From JALZVT01 sp964634815 (GTDB taxonomy: Bacteria > Pseudomonadota > Gammaproteobacteria > Pseudomonadales > Azotimanducaceae), in assembly GCA_964634815.1 (NCBI GenBank), contig CAZWMD010000002.1, positions 138,069 to 202,068 of the forward strand: 64,000 nucleotides of DNA, read 5' to 3'. Below, piece after piece: positions 7,439 through 16,606 of this stretch; within the stretch, counting starts at the first letter, position 1; every line of letters begins with the position of its first letter. The notes below the pieces were generated by a model. The model ran no database searches. It saw nothing but the letters and a program-made list of their open reading frames with translations, and was not told where the DNA came from. The position numbers were made by a program, and so were the translations under genes.

Positions 7439-10120
7439 ATGCACACTGTGAACCCCATCACACATCACTTGCCAACGGATCGCCGATCTACTCAAGGGCA
7501 ACTTACAAGCAAGTCACTATGGAGCAGAGAAGTTGTCGTGGCTCTGGCCTTTATTACAATACTCGGGACAACGATCGGGACAACGCAGATCAGCGCTGAG
7601 GATGTTAAGTCCTTTGCCAAGCCAACTTCCAAAACGATAACCATGGTTCCCTATCAGGGGCCAAAGTCTTCAGCGTCAAGTAGAGAGTTTTCGATCGCCG
7701 CCGAGGGTAGTTTTCCACAATTAGGTGGATTCAACGTTGATGTGAACTCCCGACAGCAGGTGCAATCGTTTTTCAATTCCGTCTACACCGCCTCCGAAAA
7801 CACACCACTCGAATACAACGGCAGTGTTGGAAGCTGTTCTCCAGGCACAACAAACAGTCTGTTTAAAGACGCCATTGCGCTTCGAATCAACTGGTTCCGA
7901 GAACTGGCCGGTGTCACCGATAACATTACTTTTAACCCGGGTTTCAGTGCGAGCGCTCAGGACGCTGCCCTTATCATGGCCGCGAACAGCACACTCACGC
8001 ATCAACCTGATCCATCTTTAACCTGCTATACATCAACGGGCGACGCTGGTGCAGGCAACTCAAACCTCGCGCTAGGAACTCTGGGTTGGGATTCGATCAC
8101 CGGCTATATAGAAGACTCCGGCAGCAACAACGCAGCCGTAGGTCACCGCCGCTGGCTTCTGCATCCGCCAACCCAGGAAATGGGAACCGGAGATATACCC
8201 TCAACCACAGGCTCACCAGCAACCAATGCCATTTGGGTTTTCGACGATAATATCTTTTCAACCGGTAACAGTCGCGATGGCTATGTCGCGTGGCCACCAC
8301 CGGGGTTTGTACCGCACCCTGTGATTCCCGCCCGCTGGTCGTTTGGCTTTAAAGATGCCAACTTCAACAACGCAACCGTCAGCATGACTCGAGACGGCAT
8401 ACCAATCAGTACGACGATAGAACCCATAGTGAATGGCGCGGGATTGAACTCGCTGGTCTGGATTCCGCTAGGTTTGGATGCAAGCAATGGCGAACCCTGG
8501 CCTGAGATCACTGCAGATGAAATTCTTCAGGTGCAGATCGACAATGTGCTTATCAATAGTGCACCGCAGTCATTCAGTTACGCTGTGCGAATTTTTGATC
8601 CGACTGTCGCCGGCATAATAGATGAAATTCCCACCATTGACGGACCAGTCGCTGGGGAACTAGATACCCCTGAACGTTTCGACCTGACCCCGGTGAGTTT
8701 TGCCAAGGGCTACAATTTGCGCAGCGGAAAACTGGCGGCGTTCAGCGCAATTGAGGACGCCGAGGGCTCTGCAGAATTTGTTACAGATCTTACCGATTCT
8801 GCCTACCCTCTGTTTAGTACAGACACGGCAGTCAGTGGATCTACTTCACTGCATCTCGCCCACAGCAACGCCATGGATCAGCAAGTCATCATAGAACGGC
8901 TGGTTGTACCGAGCGCAAGCAGTGAGCTGCGATTCTTCTCCAGATTGGGGTTTGCTTCGGAGACTCAGATCGCACGTGCCCAGGTTACTCTGGACGATGG
9001 CCAAAGCTGGATCGATGTTTACGCCCAGGCCGGCGACAACGGTCGCGGTGAAACGGCATTCGCTGCGCGCAGTGCATCTCTTGCCGAGTTCGAAAACCAG
9101 GTGATAAAAGTTCGCTTTTTCTATGAGTTGCTCGGCGGATCCTTTTTTCCACAATCTTCATCGGGTGTGGGTTTCTATATCGACGACGTCGAAGTAACCA
9201 ACGCCCAGCAGCTCACCGACAGTAAAGTAGTTGCGCTGGGTGATGTCAGCGAATTCAGCTACACCCCGGAAACTCTGGGTCAGCATCTACTGCAGCTGCA
9301 GTTTGTCGGATTCGAAGGATTCCCCGGAAGCGTCTGGGGGCCAACAAGTACCATTGAGGTGCAAGGTAGTAATAACAGTACCGCCATCGCGGCGTCTGTT
9401 TTACCTGCAAGCCGCTCCGTGTTTAGTACCACAGCAACTGCTTTTGCGACCATAATCAACGGCGGCGGTGTGCCAGCACAGGGCTGTCGGCTTGTGCCGC
9501 AAACCAACACAGCTACAAGCTTTTCTTATCAAACCACAAACCCGGCAGACAATGCCCTAACGGGTAGTCCTAATACTCCCGTAGACATAGACCCCGGTGG
9601 TTTCCAGACCTTCGCCTTTTTCCTTGATCCCACTCAGGCTTTTGCGCCCACTCAGGTAGAGCTGAGTTTCGACTGCGCTAACTCAGCACCAGCGCCGGTG
9701 GTCACCGGTTTAAACACCTTACTGCTTGCCTCTGGTAGTGGTCCGGTTCCGGATATCATCGCGCTCGCCGCAACAGCAGCAACCGGTATTGTTGATATCC
9801 CCGGTGACAACGGCACAGGCGTGTTCGCAGTCGCTACGGTGAACGCCGGAGTTGGCGCAGAAATAACGGCCAGTGCAACCGGCCCAGGTGTCAGCGTGCA
9901 GGTTTGTGAAACCAACCCAACTACCGGGGCTTGTATCAGCCCGGTCGGCGCAAGTGTGACTACCACCATTGAAAGCAACACTACGCCCACTTTTGGTTTC
10001 TTTGTTACAGGTCAGGGCAACATACCGTTCGACCCGGCAAACAACCGGGTAAGCGTAGTGTTTACAGACGACAGCGGCATAACACGCGGTGCCACGAGCG
10101 TTGCCATCCAGACTAACTAG
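7439..10120 (+). CDS. Large secreted CAP/SCP-domain protein with a four-cysteine C-terminal domain
   Basis: The chosen ATG gives 893 residues; the frame stays open to a TTG at 7337 and has another ATG at 7373. A hydrophobic stretch (VVVALAFITILGTTIGT) 33 residues in is a signal peptide or anchor. A CAP (cysteine-rich secretory/PR-1) domain follows, coded at about 7860-8300, with ALRINWFRELAG, an early helix and the typical VGHRRWLLHP block. Next comes a beta-rich jelly-roll/MAM-like region (about 8740-9210, with RFFSRLGF, GQSWIDVY and GFYIDDVEV). The last 242 residues (9392-10117) form a separate beta-rich domain with four cysteines (GCRLVP, FDCANS, VCETN, GACIS). This domain closely matches the C-terminus of the secreted propeller protein at 55351-57657. 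Role unknown; extracellular or cell-surface. Confidence 0.8.
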   Translation: MHTVNPITHHLPTDRRSTQGQLTSKSLWSREVVVALAFITILGTTIGTTQISAEDVKSFAKPTSKTITMVPYQGPKSSASSREFSIAAEGSFPQLGGFNVDVNSRQQVQSFFNSVYTASENTPLEYNGSVGSCSPGTTNSLFKDAIALRINWFRELAGVTDNITFNPGFSASAQDAALIMAANSTLTHQPDPSLTCYTSTGDAGAGNSNLALGTLGWDSITGYIEDSGSNNAAVGHRRWLLHPPTQEMGTGDIPSTTGSPATNAIWVFDDNIFSTGNSRDGYVAWPPPGFVPHPVIPARWSFGFKDANFNNATVSMTRDGIPISTTIEPIVNGAGLNSLVWIPLGLDASNGEPWPEITADEILQVQIDNVLINSAPQSFSYAVRIFDPTVAGIIDEIPTIDGPVAGELDTPERFDLTPVSFAKGYNLRSGKLAAFSAIEDAEGSAEFVTDLTDSAYPLFSTDTAVSGSTSLHLAHSNAMDQQVIIERLVVPSASSELRFFSRLGFASETQIARAQVTLDDGQSWIDVYAQAGDNGRGETAFAARSASLAEFENQVIKVRFFYELLGGSFFPQSSSGVGFYIDDVEVTNAQQLTDSKVVALGDVSEFSYTPETLGQHLLQLQFVGFEGFPGSVWGPTSTIEVQGSNNSTAIAASVLPASRSVFSTTATAFATIINGGGVPAQGCRLVPQTNTATSFSYQTTNPADNALTGSPNTPVDIDPGGFQTFAFFLDPTQAFAPTQVELSFDCANSAPAPVVTGLNTLLLASGSGPVPDIIALAATAATGIVDIPGDNGTGVFAVATVNAGVGAEITASATGPGVSVQVCETNPTTGACISPVGASVTTTIESNTTPTFGFFVTGQGNIPFDPANNRVSVVFTDDSGITRGATSVAIQTN

Positions 10121-10150
10121 TTCGAATAGCACACGGCAAAACTCTGGCAA

Positions 10151-10181
10151 AAAAAAGCCCCGCCAAAAGCGGGGCTTTTTT
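10151..10181. terminator. Bidirectional Rho-independent terminator
   Basis: AAAAAAGCCCCGC (10151-10163) pairs perfectly with GCGGGGCTTTTTT (10169-10181) around a CAAAA loop. The A-run and T-run on the two sides let it terminate both converging genes, the CAP-domain protein (plus) and the TonB-dependent receptor (minus). Confidence 0.95.
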
Positions 10182-10195
10182 GCACAACTGCGTTT

Positions 10196-12883
10196 TTAGT
10201 TAAACGAGTAGCGTGCCTTCAGGTACCACTGTCCACCGTTCAGACCAAAAGGTCCAGACTCGGGAAAGCGCTGACCTAGATCACCGGCGCCTGGGTTCTC
10301 GTCATTGAAGGTATCAAACAGATTGTTCACACCGCCAATCAGTTCCAGACCGTTGTCCATGCTGTAGCCAACTTCAATATCTACCAGGGTTTCGGCACTG
10401 ATGTCATCAACGCCATTGCCTGTGTCATCCCACTCTCCGTAGTAGTTCAAACGAACCAGGCCACGCAAACGACCGTGATCATGTGCCCAGGTAACGCTAC
10501 CTTTGAAGCGAGGAAGCAAATCTTCCAGCGCCTGCTCACGGCCTTCGCTAATGGGGTTAACAATACCGCGGTCTGTTACCTTGGTCTTGTTCCAGTTAGC
10601 GGCAAGTGTGAGGTTTGAGTAACCGCCGCCCAGATCAAAGCCGTAGCGACCAACAACGTCAATACCCTGTGTACGGGTATCAAAGCTGTTCGCAAAGAAG
10701 CGGAATTGCGACAGGTCGTCTAACCCGAGAAATTCCTGACGATTGATAGTGCCGTTGGCATCAAGAGCGGTGAGTGCTGCTGACACAGAACCAAAGTTCG
10801 CGCCTCCGCCAGCAAAATTCAGCGCATCAAGAAAATCAACGTTTGCACCAAGCGCGACACGATCTTCGACTTCAATATTGTAATAGTCGATCGTCCATGA
10901 GGTGGGACCAGCGTCAAACGCTGTTCCAAACGAGAAGTTAGTTGCATCTTCCGGGCCCAGTTCGGGACGGCCATTGCCAAGGCTCTCAATGAAATCCGCT
11001 GCCAGCTGGCCAGCAGAGGAGCTCAGAGGCAGAGTACCCTGATCCACCAACACACCACCAACATTCTGAGTGGTTACGTTAGTGATGTTCGCCTGACCTG
11101 CCGTGGGCGCGTGAAATCCTGTAGACACCGCACCGCGGAATCGAAGACCTTCATTAACCCGATAGAGTCCTGCCACCTTAAAGTTCGTGGTGTCACCAAA
11201 GACGCTATAGTCTTCGTAGCGAATAGCCGCCTGCGCAGTGAACTGCTCAGTGATATCGGTTTCAGCTTCAAAGTAAAAGGCATAGCTGTCCTGATCACTT
11301 GAGGTGTCATTAGGAAAGCCACCAAAGCCATTGGAACTTGAGGAGAAACCCTGATCAGCCAGGGGACCCAGTGCAAAAGACGCCTCGTCACCCGCGAAGA
11401 GATCAAAATCTTCTCGGCGATACTCAGCACCAAAGGCAAGGCTTAGTTCTGAAGCCAAACCAACGTCGAGTGGATAGGAGAAATCGGCGTTAATAACGGT
11501 TTCTGTTTGCTCTTGACCACCCGGGACAAAATCACGAGGACTATCGGGTCCAAGAGAAGCGTTAACCGTATTTTCAATAAAGAAGTTGGTTTCATTAGAT
11601 CCGTGAACCACGCTGACGTCATAGAACAGTCCGTCGCTAATGGTGCCGCGTACTCCAGCTGCGATGCTGAAGTCTTCGTTGTCACCACCAAAGCGCGGGG
11701 TGAACCCACCCGGAATGGTTTCTACAAACGAAAAGCAATTTTGGCTGTCGGTAACGGAAGCCAAAATACCGGCATCGGGAATCAACCCGTTGGTGCCTGT
11801 CAGCGGGATACCTGCCGGGCAATCGATGCCCTGACCGAGCCCGTCAAGGTCACCAACAGAGACCGATGGCACACCGTTCGGATCTGCAGCACCTGTCAGG
11901 GGATCAACCAAAGGACCCGCGTAAACGCCACCACGATTTGTTGGGTTACGGTAGAAGAAGCCACCGGTAACCGTACGCTCAGCGTAGTTACCAAAGGCAT
12001 AGACCTCTACGTTGTCATTAATATTGAATGCCGAGTTAACAAACAGTTTCAGATCATTATCAACGTCTGGCTGCCCCCAATATTGAGGAGCCTCATCAGT
12101 AAAGCCATTGATGGTGCGAAAATCAGCCGCAGCCGTGTTACCGGCTTCGATGAGAGCCAATACATCGTCTCGAACCACTGACCGAACCGTGCCATCCACT
12201 TCACTGAATTCACCGGTGAGGTTAACAAAACCCTTGTCACCGAGAGGCAAGCCGATGTTGCCGGCGATGCGATAGTTATCACCATCGCCTTCATAGGTAG
12301 ACCCGCCAGTGACTTCCAGAAACGCACCTTCGGCATCATCGCGAAGCGCAAAGTTGATCACGCCAGCAATCGCGTCAGAACCGTACTGTGACGAAGCACC
12401 GTCACGTAGCACTTCCACTTGCTTCAAAGCGAGCGATGGCAGCGTTGCAATATCTACGCCCTGGGCGCCATCAGAAATACCGCCGCCGAGGAAGCTGATT
12501 ACAGAACCTCGGTGACGACGCTTGCCGTTCACCAGCACCAGCGTGTTATCTGGCGACAGGCCACGCAGGTTGGCTGGGCGCGAAATTGTCGCGGCGTCCG
12601 AAATAGGCTGGGCGTTGACGTTATAGGCCGGTACGGCGGTACGCAGCAAATCCTGAACGTCGGTGGCTGCATTTCGAGTGAAGTCTTCACCGGTGATGAC
12701 ATCAACCGGTGCTGTGGTGTCCGCGGCAGAACGAGCTGCCCGACGGGTACCAATAACCACAACTTCTTCAATTGTATCTTCTGCACCATCGGCCGCATTG
12801 GCTGCGACAGGTGCCAGAGCAAAGCTTGCCAGCGCAAACGAGGCTGCACTTACATAGCTCACTCTTCTTGAGTGCTTATCCAT
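10196..12883 (-). CDS. TonB-dependent outer-membrane receptor
   Basis: An 895-residue outer-membrane active transporter driven by TonB. From the ATG at 12883 (MDKHSRRVSY, preceded by a GGGGA ribosome site) there is a signal peptide ending near ANAADG. A TonB-box-like stretch IEEVVVIGTRR comes next, then a plug domain with LRGLSPDNTLVLVNGKRR and VEVLRDGASSQYGSDAIAGVINF. The remainder is a 22-strand barrel with alternating aromatic residues, ending LKARYSFN. An in-frame upstream start would add 26 residues with no signal-peptide logic. The class resembles the NPxxR/catecholate-like receptors that take up siderophores, vitamin B12 or oligomeric nutrients; the ligand is not evident. A 10-base inverted repeat lies about 57 bases upstream of the start. 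Confidence 0.95.
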   Translation of the reverse strand: MDKHSRRVSYVSAASFALASFALAPVAANAADGAEDTIEEVVVIGTRRAARSAADTTAPVDVITGEDFTRNAATDVQDLLRTAVPAYNVNAQPISDAATISRPANLRGLSPDNTLVLVNGKRRHRGSVISFLGGGISDGAQGVDIATLPSLALKQVEVLRDGASSQYGSDAIAGVINFALRDDAEGAFLEVTGGSTYEGDGDNYRIAGNIGLPLGDKGFVNLTGEFSEVDGTVRSVVRDDVLALIEAGNTAAADFRTINGFTDEAPQYWGQPDVDNDLKLFVNSAFNINDNVEVYAFGNYAERTVTGGFFYRNPTNRGGVYAGPLVDPLTGAADPNGVPSVSVGDLDGLGQGIDCPAGIPLTGTNGLIPDAGILASVTDSQNCFSFVETIPGGFTPRFGGDNEDFSIAAGVRGTISDGLFYDVSVVHGSNETNFFIENTVNASLGPDSPRDFVPGGQEQTETVINADFSYPLDVGLASELSLAFGAEYRREDFDLFAGDEASFALGPLADQGFSSSSNGFGGFPNDTSSDQDSYAFYFEAETDITEQFTAQAAIRYEDYSVFGDTTNFKVAGLYRVNEGLRFRGAVSTGFHAPTAGQANITNVTTQNVGGVLVDQGTLPLSSSAGQLAADFIESLGNGRPELGPEDATNFSFGTAFDAGPTSWTIDYYNIEVEDRVALGANVDFLDALNFAGGGANFGSVSAALTALDANGTINRQEFLGLDDLSQFRFFANSFDTRTQGIDVVGRYGFDLGGGYSNLTLAANWNKTKVTDRGIVNPISEGREQALEDLLPRFKGSVTWAHDHGRLRGLVRLNYYGEWDDTGNGVDDISAETLVDIEVGYSMDNGLELIGGVNNLFDTFNDENPGAGDLGQRFPESGPFGLNGGQWYLKARYSFN

Positions 12884-12939
12884 GGATGGGAATCCCCATT
12901 TATAGTTTTTAGGTAATCGGTCTCGCAAAACGTAGAACA

Positions 12940-12974
12940 GTCTCTCGAATCGATGGGTCATGGGTTCGAGAGAC
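12940..12974. promoter_or_regulatory. Perfect 10-base inverted repeat upstream of the TonB-dependent receptor
   Basis: GTCTCTCGAA (12940-12949) and TTCGAGAGAC (12965-12974) are exact complements with a 15-base spacer. Position and symmetry fit either a repressor operator or a stem-loop in the receptor mRNA leader. Confidence 0.55.
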
Positions 12975-13157
12975 CCGCTTTTCGTCGCCCGGGTAGGTGC
13001 AACGTTTAATAGCTCCGAAACCTCATTCTACATAATTTCTCCATATTATCTTCATAAAGTTTTTGGTATTCGTTCCAATTTCCCGCCCCTAAAAATGGGG
13101 GCTTCCAACTATTTCGCAGCCAATAAGCAGACTAAATCCAGTTTTTTACGTTACAAA

Positions 13158-13958
13158 TCACTGCCCTTTGAATTCTGGTGACCGCCTTTGGGCGAACGCC
13201 TTGAAGCCTTCCCGCACATCCTCAGACTTCAGCAACATCAATTGGGCCCCCCACTCGTATTCTGCAAAGTCCGCCGCGCTCATCTCGTTGGAACGCAGCA
13301 TCATGCGCCGGACAAGGGTGTAGGCCAGCGGTGGACCGTCGGCAATCATCTGGGCATAGGCCTGAGCCTCGTTTGACAAGTTGTCATCAGAAAATACCTT
13401 GTTGGCCAGGCCAATCTGCAGGGCACTTTGGGCATCCAGCAGCTCGCCGCTGTACATCATTTCCATGGCCCGTCCGTAACCCACCAGTTTGGGCAGCCAG
13501 TAACTCACGCCATAATCAGAGGCCAACCCGCGCTTGATAAAGATGGATCCCAAACGGGCCGACTCGCCTAATAACCGAATATCACAACAGGCGGCAATGC
13601 CAAACCCAGCGCCAACAGCCGGTCCGTTGACAGCGGCAATAATCGGCACCTCACAGTTTGCAAAGGCTTCGACAGTTTGTGCCGAGGTACCGCGCTGATC
13701 GAGCCGAGTCTTGCGCGACACCTCTGTGGTACCGCCACTGCCCGGACCTCCGCCCACGACCGAGGCACCGGCACAAAACCCGCGACCGCTGCCGGTCAGC
13801 AACATCACTCGGATGGCGTCTTCGCTGTTCGCCCGTTCAATGGCGTCAAAAATGCCCTGGGTAACCCCTGGGCTCAACGCGTTCATTGTGTCGGGTTCGT
13901 TCAAAGTAACCCTAAACACCCCATTGTTCAGTTCCGTAAGTACCGATTCACTCATCAT
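13158..13958 (-). CDS. Enoyl-CoA hydratase/isomerase (crotonase) family protein
   Basis: A 266-residue crotonase-fold enzyme acting on acyl-CoA thioesters. The start is placed at tandem ATGs at 13958/13955 just after a GGGGAG site. The first oxyanion-hole segment is GRGFCAGAS and the second is NGPAVGAGFGIAACCD. The two catalytic glutamates of classical enoyl-CoA hydratase are not there: the GGGCELA glutamate position is glycine and the QPE position is phenylalanine. An aspartate in GLASDYG matches the place used by PaaG-type isomerases. I therefore infer a double-bond isomerase or related activity rather than hydration. It stands alone, with a 270-base spacer before the TonB-receptor start. 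Confidence 0.85.
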   Translation of the reverse strand: MMSESVLTELNNGVFRVTLNEPDTMNALSPGVTQGIFDAIERANSEDAIRVMLLTGSGRGFCAGASVVGGGPGSGGTTEVSRKTRLDQRGTSAQTVEAFANCEVPIIAAVNGPAVGAGFGIAACCDIRLLGESARLGSIFIKRGLASDYGVSYWLPKLVGYGRAMEMMYSGELLDAQSALQIGLANKVFSDDNLSNEAQAYAQMIADGPPLAYTLVRRMMLRSNEMSAADFAEYEWGAQLMLLKSEDVREGFKAFAQRRSPEFKGQ

Positions 13959-14116
13959 TCGCTCCCCAGCTATCAACATGTTTAGTTACAAGCCCAAGTC
14001 TATAAGTCCTGATGTAATTTTTCTGCTTGAGACACACAGCCAATCTCGCCCAGAAAGACGGCAGGCTCTGCTGTATAATGGAGGGTTAACAACGATAAAG
14101 ACTGAGACCGGAAAGA

Positions 14117-15259
14117 ATGAAACCGGCAGCAGGGAGTATTTTGCCAGTGACACAACCAGACCTGACCTACCCCTACGCCGACCATCCCGCCCCAGGCACA
14201 ACCCGCGAAGTCGCTGAGGGCGTACGCTGGTTGACGATGCCAATGGGCGGCTCTCTGACCCACATCAATCTGTACCTGCTCGAAGACAGGGATGGCTGGT
14301 TTATCGTAGACACCGGGCTACCGCTTAAAGAAGTCGCTGATCTATGGGATCAGATTTGCGCGGACGAGCTCGGCGGTAAGCCTGTGAAAGGCGTGATCTG
14401 CACTCACATGCACCCGGACCATATTGGTCAATCGAGCTATCTCACAGAAAAATTTCGCTGTCCTTTATACATGACTCAGGCTGAGTACTATCAGGCATGT
14501 TCGTTTTCCAACCGGGCCGGTTCTCATCACCAAAGCTGGCAAGGCGAGGAGTTTTACTTGCGCGCAGGCATGCCCGGAGACTATCTGGAACGCCTCAAGA
14601 AGATGTGGGAAGCGCGCAGCAACGATGGCTTCTCGATGCCCGCCATGCCCAGCGGCTACCAACGGTTAATGGATGGCAATAGCCTGCGTATCGGCGACAA
14701 CATCTGGAAGGTAGTGGTGGGCGCCGGGCACTCACCAGAGCATGCTTGCCTGCACTGCGAAGAGCTGGGCGTCATGCTGTCCGGGGATCAGATACTGCCA
14801 ATCATCACATCCAACGTCAGCGTCCATCCCACAGAACCCAATGCGAACCCGCTTAAGTTCTGGATGGAGTCTCACGATCAGTTTTTGTCTACTCCAGACG
14901 AGACCTTTATTTTACCTGCCCACAATCTGCCTTTTTACGGCGTGCGAGCAAGGCTTCGCGAACTCATTGATCACCATGAGGACAGAATGCTTGCGATTGA
15001 AGAACACTGTGCAGAACGCCCTGCCACTGCGCGCGAACTCTTGCCCGTGTTGTTCGCGCGGGAACTGGATCCACGCCAGATGATGATGGCATTGGGAGAG
15101 GCGATTGCCCACACACACTTGCTTGTGCATCGCAATCGTCTGCAACGCAGTCTTGATGAGAACGGTGTGTTTCAGTTCACCTCAATAGACCCAACACTTG
15201 AGCGACGCGCAAGCCCGGACAAGCATGATCAACCCTCAGACGGTCCAATACTGGTCTAG
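14117..15259 (+). CDS. Metallo-beta-lactamase-fold hydrolase
   Basis: A 380-residue cytoplasmic protein with the binuclear zinc motif HMHPDHIG (about residues 95-102), the preceding WFIVDTGLP strand, and later metal-ligand regions GAGHSPEHACLH and LSGDQILP. This is the glyoxalase II/LACTB2-like layout of MBL hydrolases, which usually cleave thioesters such as S-acylglutathione or acyl-CoA. A C-terminal helical extension (roughly 285-345) resembles the winged-helix tail of LACTB2-type members. GGAAAG precedes the ATG, and a TATAAT is present at 14074-14079 without a clear -35. The gene is followed by a small membrane protein on the same strand. Confidence 0.88.
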   Translation: MKPAAGSILPVTQPDLTYPYADHPAPGTTREVAEGVRWLTMPMGGSLTHINLYLLEDRDGWFIVDTGLPLKEVADLWDQICADELGGKPVKGVICTHMHPDHIGQSSYLTEKFRCPLYMTQAEYYQACSFSNRAGSHHQSWQGEEFYLRAGMPGDYLERLKKMWEARSNDGFSMPAMPSGYQRLMDGNSLRIGDNIWKVVVGAGHSPEHACLHCEELGVMLSGDQILPIITSNVSVHPTEPNANPLKFWMESHDQFLSTPDETFILPAHNLPFYGVRARLRELIDHHEDRMLAIEEHCAERPATARELLPVLFARELDPRQMMMALGEAIAHTHLLVHRNRLQRSLDENGVFQFTSIDPTLERRASPDKHDQPSDGPILV

Positions 15260-15320
15260 GTAAGCTCCGATTAAGCCTAAACCGAAAAAAAGCCGGGATC
15301 TCAGGACAGAGATCGCTCGC

Positions 15321-15566
15321 ATGAGCTATAAGATTCTACTTTGGGGCAAGACCAAACTGCCTGCCGGAGTTCGTTCCCTGGCGGGGCTATTGCTGATGAT
15401 CGGCGGTGTGTTTGGCTTTCTGCCAGTGCTTGGGTTTTGGATGTTTCCACTAGGGCTTGCGTTTATCGCGCTGGACATCCCACTAACGGCGCACAAAATC
15501 GACGAGTGGATGATTACCCTGAAAGCCCGGGCGACTCAGCCGGACGAATCGCAAGACAACCAGTAA
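15321..15566 (+). CDS. Small two-helix membrane protein
   Basis: An 81-residue protein with a basic N-terminus (MSYKILLWGKTKLPAG) and a hydrophobic hairpin from about 18 to 53 (LAGLLLMIGGVFGFLP, then GFWMFPLGLAFIALDIP). It ends in a hydrophilic tail. I do not recognise a function. It follows the MBL gene by 61 bases, so may share its transcript, and its last 31 bases overlap the 3' end of the convergent MBL gene. Confidence 0.6.
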   Translation: MSYKILLWGKTKLPAGVRSLAGLLLMIGGVFGFLPVLGFWMFPLGLAFIALDIPLTAHKIDEWMITLKARATQPDESQDNQ

Positions 15567-16420
15567 CCTCCGGACTCAAGTGTTTTCACCTTGCCCGCTG
15601 TTGGCGTGGCAAAGTGGGTGCCAATCACCAACACCTCCGTCTCAGCGTATTTGGCCAAAAGCTGCTCGCGTGTGGCTTGTCCTTGAGCCTGGTCAAAATC
15701 AGCACTGCTGCACCAGTCGGTACGCGTCATCTGACAGGGGTGATGAATACAATCGCCCGTAATAAGAGCTTCTTCGCCATTTGAAGTGATGTGTACGCTT
15801 ACATGGCCCGGTGTGTGTCCTGGCGTGGGTTCGAGAACGACTCCGGGACAAATCTCGTAGGTTTCCGGAACAAAATCCGCAAGGCCTGCCTCAACAACCG
15901 GCCGCACAGAATCGGCCAGGATTGGGCCGTAGGTGTCTTCGTCTTCATTGGCATCCCAGTAAGCCCACTCTTTCTCCGCCATAAGGTAGCGTGCGTTGGT
16001 AAACGTAGGAACCCACTCGCCATCGACGAGGCGGGTGTTCCAGCCCACATGATCGACGTGCAAATGGGTACACATCACTGCGTCAATAGACTCCGGCGGG
16101 TAGCCCGCTGCGGTCAAATCTTCCAGAAACGAGGTTTGTAGATTGTTCCAGGCTGGCATGTTGCGCTGTTTGTCATTACCAATACAGGTGTCTACGACAA
16201 TCCGCATGCTGCCGGTATCGATAACCAACGCATGCACGCTCATTATTAGCTTGCCCTCAGCGGTGGCAAAATGCGGCTGCATCCAGTCAATCGGGGCCAC
16301 CTCGGCGGGCGTGGCATCCGGCAGAATAAATTTGCTGCCACCCGATATCTCGAGTTCCACGACCCGGGTGATCTTCATGCTACCCACCTGCCAGCTCTGT
16401 GTTTTTATCTGATCCGCCAT
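15536..16420 (-). CDS. Metallo-beta-lactamase-fold hydrolase (quorum-quenching/lactonase-like subgroup)
   Basis: From the ATG at 16420 (MADQIKTQSW, preceded by GGGGAGTGGG) the protein has 294 residues. The zinc motif is CTHLHVDHVG, followed by HTPGHVSVHI and ITGDCIHHP, with a last histidine in GTHFATP. The arrangement matches MBL proteins grouped with AHL lactonases and methyl-parathion-hydrolase-like enzymes, which act on lactones, esters or organophosphates. No signal peptide is visible. The actual substrate is unknown. The 3' end overlaps a small convergent membrane-protein gene. It is unlike the MBL protein at 14117 in length and motif, so the two are not recent duplicates. Confidence 0.88.
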   Translation of the reverse strand: MADQIKTQSWQVGSMKITRVVELEISGGSKFILPDATPAEVAPIDWMQPHFATAEGKLIMSVHALVIDTGSMRIVVDTCIGNDKQRNMPAWNNLQTSFLEDLTAAGYPPESIDAVMCTHLHVDHVGWNTRLVDGEWVPTFTNARYLMAEKEWAYWDANEDEDTYGPILADSVRPVVEAGLADFVPETYEICPGVVLEPTPGHTPGHVSVHITSNGEEALITGDCIHHPCQMTRTDWCSSADFDQAQGQATREQLLAKYAETEVLVIGTHFATPTAGKVKTLESGGYWLSCDSSG

Positions 16421-16463
16421 GAATCCCACTCCCCTCGATATTGATGACAACCCTTAACTGATC

Positions 16464-16583
16464 CTACGAAATATTTGCTCGCTTGGGGACATTTGGGCCA
16501 GCTATTTCTTTCCTGAGCAGGCGCTGCGCACCCAGTGCAGCCCCGGCCAGCAATATGCGCAGGAACTGGCTAAACTCGGGCAA
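16464..16583 (-). CDS. Possible 39-residue single-helix membrane peptide
   Basis: Between the divergent MBL and acyl-CoA ligase genes, the minus strand has a TTG-started frame of 39 codons beginning MPEFSQFLRILLAG and ending RANIS. It has one hydrophobic/amphipathic segment (FLRILLAGAALGAQRLL) and an AAGGA site six bases before the TTG. It would precede the MBL gene by 43 bases. Length and the rare start make this speculative. Confidence 0.25.
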   Translation of the reverse strand: MPEFSQFLRILLAGAALGAQRLLRKEIAGPNVPKRANIS

Positions 16584-16606
16584 CCGAGATCCTTCGAGAA
16601 CGCATC

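Noticed and set aside
13085..13102. GCCCC-TAAAAAT-GGGGGC hairpin upstream of the TonB receptor as a terminator
   Set aside because: The stem is only five or six base pairs and there is no U-run on either strand; it may be a chance palindrome.
14074..14079. TATAAT upstream of the MBL gene as a definite promoter
   Set aside because: No acceptable -35 hexamer lies 16-18 bases upstream and the extended -10 is not present, so it is only mentioned in the gene entry.
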